Source: Lineus longissimus
Taxonomy: Eukaryota > Nemertea > Pilidiophora > Heteronemertea > Lineidae
Assembly (NCBI RefSeq): GCF_910592395.1
Contig: NC_088324.1
Location: 16,272,953-16,301,902, forward strand
DNA: 28,950 nt
Reading direction: 5' to 3'
Part shown: positions 1 through 8,159 of the stretch, piece by piece
Position numbering within the stretch: the first letter of the stretch is position 1
How the letters are laid out: each line of letters begins with the position of its first letter
Program-made: the position numbers and the translations under genes
The notes under the pieces: model-generated
Seen by the model: only the letters and a program-made list of their open reading frames with translations
Told to the model about the DNA's origin: nothing
Database searches by the model: none

Positions 1-149
1 AGCTTGGTTGGAGAATGATAGAATTTTATGACATGTAAGGTTGTGCAAGCTGGGTGTATACGGTCCCTTGGTGTTCTTGGTAAGCATCCTCTTGAAGGCG
101 CTGATATTGTCAGCCATCGCTGTAGCTTCTGGCCCTAAGTACACTAGGA
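1..149 (-). CDS. Candidate partial exon at the left edge, product unknown
   Basis: Read on the minus strand, one frame is open from a stop near 270 to the left edge. Its last ~45 codons use mostly C/G third positions and read like protein (segment YLGPEATAMADNISAFKRML, then a Lys/Thr-rich stretch). A possible 3' splice site (..tatctag) would start the exon at 149. An ATG in good context lies at 117-115, so this could instead be a first exon. No donor is visible before the edge, so the exon continues outside the window. I recognise no family. The opposite strand has no comparable frame here. Support is codon use and frame only. Confidence 0.4.
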
Positions 150-679
150 CTAGATATTGGACATGAACCCAACAAGGACTTTGTCCAGGATTTGAAAAGA
201 TATATGAACAACCATAACAATGAGAGATTTGACCATGACCTAACTTATTGCTAGAGTAACAATATTATCCCCTAACTTGAACACCGACTGTGTTATTTCT
301 TGTCATTACTGGGATAGGAATTACTCTATTACAGAAGTGAAAAGTCTGGTGTTATAAGACTGTGATTAGGTTGTGTGACGAACTGTATTAAATCATGCTT
401 TATAAATGCAAACCTTGTTCTAAACAAGTACTGTTGTGTTATATATTCTAAAGATATGCTCACATTATTTCATGCCGAGATCTTTGTGGTTTTTATTTTG
501 GGTAATTTGTCGGCTATTCTGCCATGACATTCCCATGTAATGTTTTGTTTATTTATTTATGTTATACATTTGTCGAATCTCAAACGATAAAAACTCACTC
601 CTTAGGAATCTCTGTAATTCATGCCTGTTATGTAGCCTTGTCTAGAGATATTATCAGGGTTTTTGTTGATGCTATGTTT
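150..679. other. Non-coding stretch, nothing recognised
   Basis: AT-rich sequence with no convincing exon, repeat or RNA gene. The open frame that begins near 524 on the plus strand is mostly translation of the minisatellite that follows and is not a gene. Confidence 0.5.
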
Positions 680-1045
680 TCCACTCTACACTGGACACTG
701 TACTCCACTCACATTCCACTCCACACTGGACACCGTACTCCACTCACATTCCACTCCACACTGGACACCGTACTCCACTCACATTCTACCCCACACTGGA
801 CACCGTACTCCACTCACATTCCACTCCACGCTGGACACCGTACTCCACTCACATTCCACTCCACACTGGACACCGTACTCCACTCACATTCCACTCCACA
901 CTGGACACCGTACTCCACTCACATTCCACTCCACACTGGACACCGTACTCCACTCACATTCCACTCCACGCTGGACACCGTACTCCACTCCACACTGGAC
1001 ACCATATTCCACTCGCATTCCACTTTTACGCTGGGCACCACATGA
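680..1045. repeat. 35-bp minisatellite, about 10 copies
   Basis: The word acattccact recurs every 35 bases at 711, 746, 781, 816, 851, 886, 921 and 956. Degenerate units flank the core, and the second-last unit has lost about 10 bases. Unit identity is about 95% in the centre. Because 35 is not a multiple of three and the units lack stops, long spurious open frames arise in two plus frames. These should not be read as genes. Confidence 0.95.
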
Positions 1046-1502
1046 TGCCACATGAAGTGTAATATCACTGGATCTCTTTAGCCTACCATCATTTATTTGC
1101 AGATATGACTGACTAACATATCATGAATGTTCAACTTGTCTCATTTGCCTAATTTTATCAGGTACTGTTGTTATGGTGTTGTACATATTTCCTACCGGAT
1201 TTTATGGACAGATTGATGATGATAATAAGAGAAAATGTAAATAAAACATGTACATGTAATATAATAAATGATGTAATCTATGCATTGGTAAATTATGTGT
1301 CTATTGTTTTTGTTTCTATTTCACCGAGGTTAAGAATATGAAAGACATGAATACTTGAATGTACATGACAGTCCTAATTAGTGTCTCATTTTAAGTAAGA
1401 CGAACCCTCATTCTTGTTGGCTGTTGGATGGGGGAGGCACATGAATATCCACCAACTATGTCTTCTGACATCATAATTCTTTCATTCGTTCTTGATTTCC
1501 AG
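1046..1502. other. Non-coding stretch, nothing recognised
   Basis: AT-rich, with an isolated AATAAA at about 1240 on the plus strand but no coding exon just upstream of it. No repeat family was seen. Confidence 0.4.
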
Positions 1503-1631
1503 TCATTTGGACTGATCAGCAAAGAGATGTCCCAGATTGAAGACCTCTGTAGCAAACAACGACCTCAGCAGCTGATAAAGAACCAAGAGCAACAAGCGGA
1601 GTGGCTTATTTTAGTGTTATCAACTATATGA
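1503..1631 (+). CDS. Candidate terminal coding exon, product unknown
   Basis: A good 3' splice site (ttcttgatttccag, ending at 1502) is followed by 42 open codons and a TGA at 1629-1631. The other two frames close early. The peptide is Gln/Glu/Lys-rich and probably helical (for example SKEMSQIEDLCSKQRPQQ). No upstream exon of the same gene was found in the window, and none of the first 1.5 kb on the plus strand reads as coding. The gene would therefore have to begin to the left, overlapping the minus-strand candidate at 1-149. A donor-like ATG|GTGAGT at about 1762 and an acceptor at about 1848 could mark a spliced 3' UTR. I do not recognise the protein. Confidence 0.4.
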   Translation, partial: SFGLISKEMSQIEDLCSKQRPQQLIKNQEQQAEWLILVLSTI

Positions 1632-2245
1632 TTGAAAAATATTTTTCATTTCATAAAGCAACCACTAGTGCGTCTGTTGGTCACGCACACTCCGAAGACA
1701 GTCACAACCCTGGAGGAGACACTTTAGCTTGTGCGAATTAGATCTGAACTGAACTGTTATCATGGTGAGTGTCATGTGATATCCTGTTCGTCTCTGGTCA
1801 TCTCTAATGGCACATGGCTGAATTTGTCTTCTTTGACTTCCATTTCAGTGATGCCATGTTTATAGTTGGTTGCCATTCATGTCCCTAGCCTGGCCAAGAC
1901 ATGTCATAACTTGACAACACTGAAGATGGAGACACTCTACCAGTCTTCCTATTCATGCTCCCCAAGATGTCACAACCTGCTGATGTTGAAGTGGCCTCAT
2001 CGAAGATGGTCTACCAGAACTAATGTCTCATAACCCAGGCGGGCCCAAGATCAGCCTGAGAAGACGAAAATCGGCGTACTTGACAAGATGGGCCTAAAGC
2101 AGTGAAAACCGAGAACCTTCTAATCAGACACGATCCGTAAGCATGAATATGCCACTTGATAGGTCTACATTACGAAACAAAACAAAGCATGGATACTTTT
2201 ACAAAAATTTTACATTTATTTTCCACTTGTACAAAACGGTAGTTA
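1632..2245. other. Intergenic, possible spliced UTR
   Basis: Contains a donor-like GTGAGT at about 1763-1768 and an acceptor-like ttccatttcag ending near 1848. Neither is joined to an open frame. Nothing else is recognised. Confidence 0.3.
2215..2220 (-). promoter_or_regulatory. Polyadenylation signal AATAAA, likely for TRMT112
   Basis: TTTATT on the plus strand is AATAAA on the minus strand, about 250 bases after the TRMT112 stop codon. It implies a short 3' UTR. The assignment rests on position and orientation only. Confidence 0.5.
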
Positions 2246-2321
2246 TAAGTTTATGTGACCCTGACCCCACTAACCTCATCCACTAAGTTTATGTGACCCT
2301 GACCCCACTAACCTCATCCAC
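2246..2321. repeat. Two-copy 38-bp tandem duplication
   Basis: The segment beginning taagtttatgtgaccctgac occurs at 2246 and again at 2284 with no difference seen. It lies in the predicted 3' flank of TRMT112. Confidence 0.9.
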
Positions 2322-2470
2322 TGCACATGGTGTCATTCGAAATCCTTTTAAATGGTTATTTCGGAAACCACTAAAAAGGCTCACATTCATACATCCATGA
2401 ATACTTTCTGTCCTTCAATATGTCTTAGGTAAGTCACTGAACACATCTTCCCCCCCCCCCACATACCCCA

Positions 2471-4057
2471 CTATACCTCATCCTCATGTAAGAGCATGTT
2501 TGGAATACCGTTCCGTACTGTGAATTTTCTCCCTGTCTCCGGACACACCAGTTCTCCCTCCTTGATGTCGACCTGCAATCAACGATGAGATTCAGTATGA
2601 CATGTTGATGATGATCGGTTCATTTACAAACGGTTACAGGTGAATACATGGTTACCATTGGTCACATAGTTTACTCTTGGTAACAAGGGTAAGCAACCTC
2701 TTTTGGGCTGCGACCCCATCCTCTTGTTAGGACATCCAGACATGTCCCCAGGTGGCCTTCCTCTCGTACCTACCACAGACATGTTCCCAGGTGGCCTTCC
2801 TCTCGTACCTACCATAGACATGTTCCCAGGTGGCCTTCCTCTCGTACCTACCACAGACATGTCCCCAGGTGGCCTTCCTCTCGTACCTACCACAGACATG
2901 TTCCCAGGTGGCCTTCCTCTCGTACCTACCACAGACATGTTCCCAGGTGGCCTTCCTCTCGTACCTACCACAGACATGTCCCCAGGTGGCCTTCCTCTCG
3001 TACCTACCACAGACATGTCCCCAGGTGGCCGTCCTCTCGTACCTACCACAGACATGTCCCCAGGTGGCCCCTCTCTCGTACCTACCACAGACATGTTCCC
3101 AGGTGGCCTTCCTCTCGTACCTACCACAGACATGTCCCCAGGTGGCCGTCCTCTCGTACCTACCACAGACATGTCCCCAGGTGGCCTTCCTCTCGTACCT
3201 ACCACAGAGTAGAGATTATCACAAAAGAAGACGAGAAGCAAACAAACCTCCAATAAAACATGATGCGCTTTCTTTAAGAATTCCTCACAAGTTCCATAAT
3301 GTTCCACAGGTTCTTTAGGAAGGTCACCGAGATGTCCAATCTGAAATATATGAGAGTTGAGTAACAAAACTAGAACCTATAAGAACTCACTTCAGAACAG
3401 ACGTTCTGTTGAGAACAAAATGCATCGAAACTCGATGCCCACAGTCTCATACTGTACTGTTGCACAAAAGTGACTGATCTGAAGTAGGCCGTAAACTTCT
3501 CACCGTGCAGGCATATTCAGCTTTACAATTCAATTATAACATATTTCATCTTTACAATTCAATGAACTGAAACTACGCGTACTGGCATGTCAACACATAC
3601 TTACACTATCCGCAGCTTGATAGAGAGCTTGCCATTCAATGCGTGGGATCAATCGCGCTATGGCTTCAGAGTTGAACTCTTCTTCTTTCACATCAATTTC
3701 TTTGGCCTGAAAGTGAAAGATGTGGGCACGAAAATTGTCAACAAAGCACGTCGATCGCAATGACATGTTTTTAATTCAGCGCATGCGCAATAGGCATCGA
3801 CACGGATTGTTGATGATCTAACCTCTACCATTTTGTTACACCCTGTATGTAGTGTCCATCACTGTGCACGTAGGCCTATATATATGTACATGTGGATGTG
3901 CGTGGAAAATACATGAAATAATTGTAAGAGTTGAATTCCGTCCACTACCACAGAAAACCGGACTTTCGCGAACACTTACCACAATTTTCAGTGGGTAACC
4001 TTTAGTAACACCTTTAATGATATTCGATGTCAACATGTTATGCGTTATAAGCTTCAT
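2471..4057 (-). CDS. TRMT112: TRMT112, methyltransferase activator subunit (complete, 4 exons)
   Basis: TRMT112 is the small obligate partner that stabilises several SAM-dependent methyltransferases acting on tRNA, 18S rRNA and release factor eRF1. Coding exons are 4057-3980 (26 codons), 3706-3605 (34), 3340-3248 (31) and 2572-2471 (33 plus TAG), all in phase 0. They give 124 aa; the human protein has 125. Donors are gtaagt, gtaagt and gtttgt, and each acceptor has a pyrimidine tract. Family landmarks are the N-terminal [18 protein letters not shown] in exon 2, [11 protein letters not shown] in exon 3 and [16 protein letters not shown] at the C-terminus. Only one Cys is visible in the C-terminal motif, as in animals, so the zinc site known from yeast Trm112 is probably absent. 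The start is the family's usual MKL start. Introns are 273, 264 and 675 bases; the last holds a 12-copy VNTR. Identity is secure from exon-by-exon similarity to the known family. Confidence 0.97.
2739..3206. repeat. 39-bp VNTR, 12 copies, in TRMT112 intron 3
   Basis: Exactly twelve 39-base units run from 2739 to 3206. They differ mainly at a C/T (tccc/ttcc) and at a few sites in the last third. The unit is a multiple of three without stops, so it gives long open frames on both strands, including a 13-aa repeat ([13 protein letters not shown]) on the TRMT112 sense strand. On the sense strand each unit also carries GTAGGT, a good 5' splice-site match. Its place between two clear splice sites shows that it is intronic. 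Confidence 0.95.
3779..3788. promoter_or_regulatory. NRF1-type palindrome GCGCATGCGC in TRMT112 intron 1
   Basis: The ten bases match the core of the NRF1 (nuclear respiratory factor 1) site, often found near housekeeping and mitochondrial or translation genes. It lies about 270 bases inside the gene from the start codon. Binding is not shown; a 10-bp palindrome can occur by chance. Confidence 0.3.
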
Positions 4058-4127
4058 TTTAAGAAAGAATATCGACTTTCTTCTCTCAAAACATCCAGGA
4101 TTGATTTTGATTTTTCCATCAGTGGAC

Positions 4128-4165
4128 GACTCAGCGCCACCACGCGGGGCCTAATTGTACTAGGC
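4128..4165. repeat. Short interspersed repeat, copy 1
   Basis: The words cagcgcc..c.cg.ggggcctaat and a following ta.taggct recur in the same order and orientation near 5463-5500. This indicates two copies of an undefined dispersed repeat. Confidence 0.5.
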
Positions 4166-4201
4166 TAGGACCAATTAAACTCGCCCCAGTGCCGAAATTT
4201 A

Positions 4202-4967
4202 GGTCTCATTAGGGACTTTTTTGTATTCATGCGCGGCCAAGCCCTAACCAAAGTTCCTAAAAGATCATTGATTTCTTGGTTTTCACAGGACGCCAGTGTT
4301 GATTTGGCAGTTGTTTTGGAAAAGACATGTTTTTTGGAGTTTCTGAAATTGGAACGCTACTCAATAGGCGGCCAACAAGAAACTACGCATTTTACTGTTG
4401 TTGCCGATGTATGTGAACACTGAACTTGGGATGTGCGTCGGCCCCGTGTTGAAAAGCCGTCAAGTGCCAGTTGGTGCGTTTTCGCCGATTTGTGCAAAAT
4501 TCAACATATCTTAAAAGTTTAATGGCCCAATTGGGGATGGTGAACAGATCTAGGAAAAAATGCGACGCTTATGATTTATTTAAAGAAATAAAATGCCCGA
4601 TTTAACATCCTGCAGGATCAGGGGAATCGGGCGTTTCCAGTGATATACAACGCAAATGGCATGCAATCACTTTGGAAACGCATTTTAAAATAGATGTTAC
4701 ATCCTGTTAATGGGGCACGTCATCATCGCGTACATTTGGGAAAAACTCCCTAACGAGACCTTAAGCGTTGGAAGGAACGAAATCAGCGCCTCTAGTGTCA
4801 AGATTGTCAGACCCACCCTCGCTTTCACGTTGCTCCCATGATTACCATTGGGCCAATATAGTGACTCAACAAACAACTGATAAATTAACACTGGCATACT
4901 GTGAGGATGTTTTTTTAGGAACTACGGTTAGCCGCGTATGAATACAAAAAAACTCCCTAATTAGACC
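4202..4967. mobile_element. Non-autonomous TIR DNA transposon, 766 bp, TTTA duplication
   Basis: The left end (ggtctcattagggac..) and the inverted right end (ggtctaattagggag..) match over about 40 bases with about six differences. TTTA flanks both ends (4198-4201 and 4968-4971), consistent with a 4-bp target-site duplication. A further partial copy of the right terminal sequence lies inside at about 4738-4766, suggesting nesting or internal duplication. Short open frames inside (4229-4423 plus, 4697-4897 minus) have no transposase features. The superfamily is not determined. Confidence 0.65.
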
Positions 4968-5028
4968 TTTAACCATGATGAAAAACAGGAAAACCCTCGG
5001 TGTAAAAATAGGTTGACGTCACAACGCT

Positions 5029-5343
5029 GCGATTTATTTTTTCACACCAGGTGCGGCCATTTTGTTTTCCATATATGGCATAATTTATGCAGCATCGTCA
5101 TTGCATGTAGAATGTACGTTTTTCGAGAAAAAAATTGGGATCCTTGCGAGAGCTAAGCGAACTAATTATCGCGCGCTAAAACAAAAGGTAGGTCATTCAG
5201 TGCGGTGACCGGCGCGCGAACTCAATGGGGATTTCCAAAACCAAAAACGTCAATTCATTCGTATCAATAAATGAATAAATTATGACGCGTTTGCCATATA
5301 TGGAAAACAAAAGGGCCGCACCTGGTGTGAAAAAATAAATCGC
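5029..5343. mobile_element. Complete MITE with 52-bp TIRs and 9-bp target duplication
   Basis: The left terminal sequence from 5029 (gcgatttattttttcacacc..) is repeated inverted at the right end up to 5343. About 52 bases match with one difference. The 9-base word cacaacgct is present directly outside both ends (5020-5028 and 5344-5352), a perfect target-site duplication. Length is 315 bases with no coding capacity. A 9-bp duplication with long TIRs is typical of Mutator-like (MULE) elements, so a MULE-derived MITE is the best guess. The superfamily is an inference. Confidence 0.85.
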
Positions 5344-5462
5344 CACAACGCTTGCCAACCAATCATTTTCGCAATGGGCACCTCACACTTCGTCCCTAAA
5401 TTGCGCGAGGTACCAATTCCCCCTTTGGGGACGAAGTATTGGTCTCTTCAATATCGCCACTT

Positions 5463-5500
5463 CAGCGCCTCCCCGTGGGGCCTAATGGCATTAGGCTGTT
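5463..5500. repeat. Short interspersed repeat, copy 2
   Basis: This is the partner of the copy at 4128-4165 (shared cagcgcc, cctaat and taggct words). Just after it, at about 5530-5550, is a GC-rich near-palindrome (acccgtggcgcgggtt). Confidence 0.5.
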
Positions 5501-5784
5501 GCACCAATGTTTAATCACTACTAGAATAATACCCGTGGCGCGGGTTGTTTTAGGGTGCCGGGTGTTGGCTAACTGTGGGGTTGGGGCAATTTGGGTCAAA
5601 TGAAATGATATGTCTGGGGGTTGTGATGTTGTCTTGATTTTGATGATTGGGACAATCTGGGTGCTCCACCACTCTTCAAAGTGGTCTCGAGTTATTTTGA
5701 CGAACTATTTCGCGAATGGTAAAGAGGCAATGACGTGAAGTTACGAACTTAGTATGAAATGCCGCGAGCATAGTGGGTGGCAGC

Positions 5785-5985
5785 GCGATTTATTTTTTCA
5801 CACCAGGTGCGGCCATTTTGTTTTCCATATATGGCATAATTTATGCAGCATCGTCATTGCATTTAGAATGTACGTTTTTCGAGAAAAAAATTGGGATCCT
5901 TGCGAGAGCTAAGCGAACTGATTATCGCGCGCTAAACAAAAGGTAGGTCATTCAGTGCGGTGACCGGCGCGCGAACTCAATGAAA
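5785..5985. mobile_element. Partial second copy of the 5029-5343 MITE
   Basis: From gcgatttatt at 5785 to about 5985 the sequence follows the left TIR and interior of the complete copy nearly base for base, differing at a few positions and by one deleted a. After the shared ..gcgaactcaatg the two diverge. A degenerate right-TIR-like stretch (cccatatata..aacaaaa) follows at about 6010-6030, so the right end is either lost or badly decayed. Confidence 0.85.
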
Positions 5986-6032
5986 TTGCCCCTTATGTTA
6001 ATGAGTATGCCCATATATAGAAAGAACAAAAA

Positions 6033-6233
6033 ATGCTATTTCTCCGAGATCGCTGCAAAGTTTACCCATTTAACTCGGCGAGGACCATCTCCATATCAAC
6101 CACGACTTTCAGGAAAAGTTTCGAGGTCATTCGATCTGAACTGACGGAGGAGATGTGTGACAAACTATTTCAGCTCTACGTCCATTGTAGTGATCACAAG
6201 AAACTTGTAAAACATTTTCCAGCCAAAATATGA
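6033..6233 (+). other. Short open frame of uncertain status
   Basis: The frame has 66 codons from ATG to stop, and its second half (FEVIRSELTEEMCDKLFQLY) reads like protein. It starts at the decayed end of the second MITE and has no clear splice sites. It could be a fragment of an exon or of a transposon gene. No function can be assigned. Confidence 0.2.
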
Positions 6234-8159
6234 CATTTTTTCTCGATAGAAAATTTTAAAAATGTTTTCAAATTTTAGCAATATTATGCATTTTTAGAAC
6301 AATTTTGATTGGCTACATGATTCGCGGCAGGCGACAACATTGATGCGGCTAAAATGGAACTACAAGTTCGCTATTCCGCTGAGTATGCCACAAAATGAAG
6401 TTAATAAGAAATTGATTGTGTAATCCGTAGTAAAGTTGTTATCTTTACCTGGGGTGTTATATTTAGTCTCTGGCCAGTCCAGAGTATTTCTGTATAGGCC
6501 TATGTAGGGAATCTTGAATGTTACGACCTGGTGTTATGTAACTCTTTGTATCTCTTTGTATATAATGAGGCTGATGCCCAGTGTTCGGCAGTGCCATATA
6601 GACCGGTCAAGGAATAACAACACCTTCATATCGTCTCTATTTCGTTCACCACCGTATTGAAGAACTCGGGAGTTACTGCCAGCTAGGGGTCAGTGAATGA
6701 TCAAATTATACGCCAAACGTTTTGACCGAAGAGGAATGAATACTCCAATCCATGCATGAGCAAGGGTTTGTTTACAAACGGAGGTAGGCCTATAGACAGT
6801 ATACATGCTTCCCGAAATTGGTGGCTTGCATTGGAACTAACTTTTTCCCCCTTGTCCGTCATCAAAGACATTCAAGTGTGTTGGTCAACCATGACTATCT
6901 CCTTTGTCCCTCCATTATAAGTCCTAGTTCCCCCTTATGACATCACTATTTTGGACACTCAGCGCCCCATTTGATTTCTGGAAAGGTGTATACAATGCTG
7001 TACACAAGACTGAAGCGGTGATTCGAATTGTGGGCAGGGGCTGAAGGTTTTGGAAGTGGGAAGGGGCTGAAGGGGACAGGTGTTCTGACATAGTTTTGCT
7101 CTTCGTTATAGCTCCCCAACAATGTGATACATGTAATTGTTACCACAAAGCAGCTGTATGGAAGGTTTCATCTCAACCTTGACACCTGATGCCCATATCA
7201 ATGGTGAGTAGGCTCAGCTTACATTATGTTCTCACATTATCTATCAATAACATAGAATGTTTGAATCAAAATGATTCATTGTGTGTTTGTATATGTTCAA
7301 CTTAAAAGTAGTGTCCAGAAAAAGAACAACTCCATTGTGAGTTTTATATATTTCATCATTGCAACATTTTTCAAAAGTGGAAGTGTATAATTCAATACAT
7401 CTACAGTGCACAATGTCTAGATATCACAGATATGCCTTGGAATACAAGTTTTTGCTATACAAAGTGAATTTGGTGAAGAGTTGAAGAACTAAACGGTATT
7501 TTATTATGGGTTGTTCTGCTTGTGAGGTTATTGTTGTGCTGTGGCTAAAACTCAATGAGCACACAGGAGCTTATTCCTTCTTTTTCCCTCGGTTCTGTAG
7601 TCTTAGCAAAACATCAAATTCTTGCTTCACATGACAGATTATACTACTTTTTAAAGATTTTTGTTGATTCTTAAAGCTTTGACCAAAGTGTTAATTTCTC
7701 TTCTCTGTGGTGCACTATCCTCTAACAGCATTTAAATACCAATAATCTTGTTTACGGTCGGTCTCAATGAAAAGAAATTTAACTATTCAGGGAACCATTT
7801 TGAGCTGTACACGCTTGTCATTATGTAAACTACCAGATGACCTCACACAATTGACCTCTTTTTGTATGTGATTTGTAATGAAGAGTTGAAGTTTTCGAAA
7901 AAGTCAGGTATATGAATTACTAAATGGATTGCCCTTGACAGGTCTCTGCCATAGGCTGTCCCGGCAAGGAGGTGAGACAAGCTGTTTATACTCATGATCA
8001 TGTATTTCATGACTGCTCAGTTTCAAATTTCTGCCATGCTGTGTACAAGATGAGAGATGATACCTAAATGAGATAAAGTCATCTACTAGATCCTCCTTTT
8101 TAGCATCCGAAAGTGGACAAAAAATTGTCTAAATACATGTACGTGTTGTTTGTAATGGT
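6234..8159. other. Intergenic region, nothing recognised
   Basis: About 1.9 kb of AT-rich sequence between the MITEs and the last exon of the minus-strand gene. It should hold that gene's 3' UTR; a candidate AATAAA (minus) is at 7505-7500. An isolated donor-like GTGAGT near 7203 (plus) is not joined to an open frame. Confidence 0.4.

Noticed and set aside
524-1055. Two long overlapping plus-strand open frames with His/Thr/Pro repeats
   Set aside because: They are translations of the 35-bp minisatellite; the unit lacks stops and the frame cycles every three units.
2703-3318. Plus-strand frames with repeating Pro/Gly/Leu units
   Set aside because: Antisense translations of the same 39-bp VNTR.
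2624-3367. 247-codon minus-strand frame with a 13-aa repeat
   Set aside because: It joins TRMT112 exon 3 to intronic VNTR sequence. The splice sites and the missing C-terminus at 2572-2471 show that the repeat part is intron.
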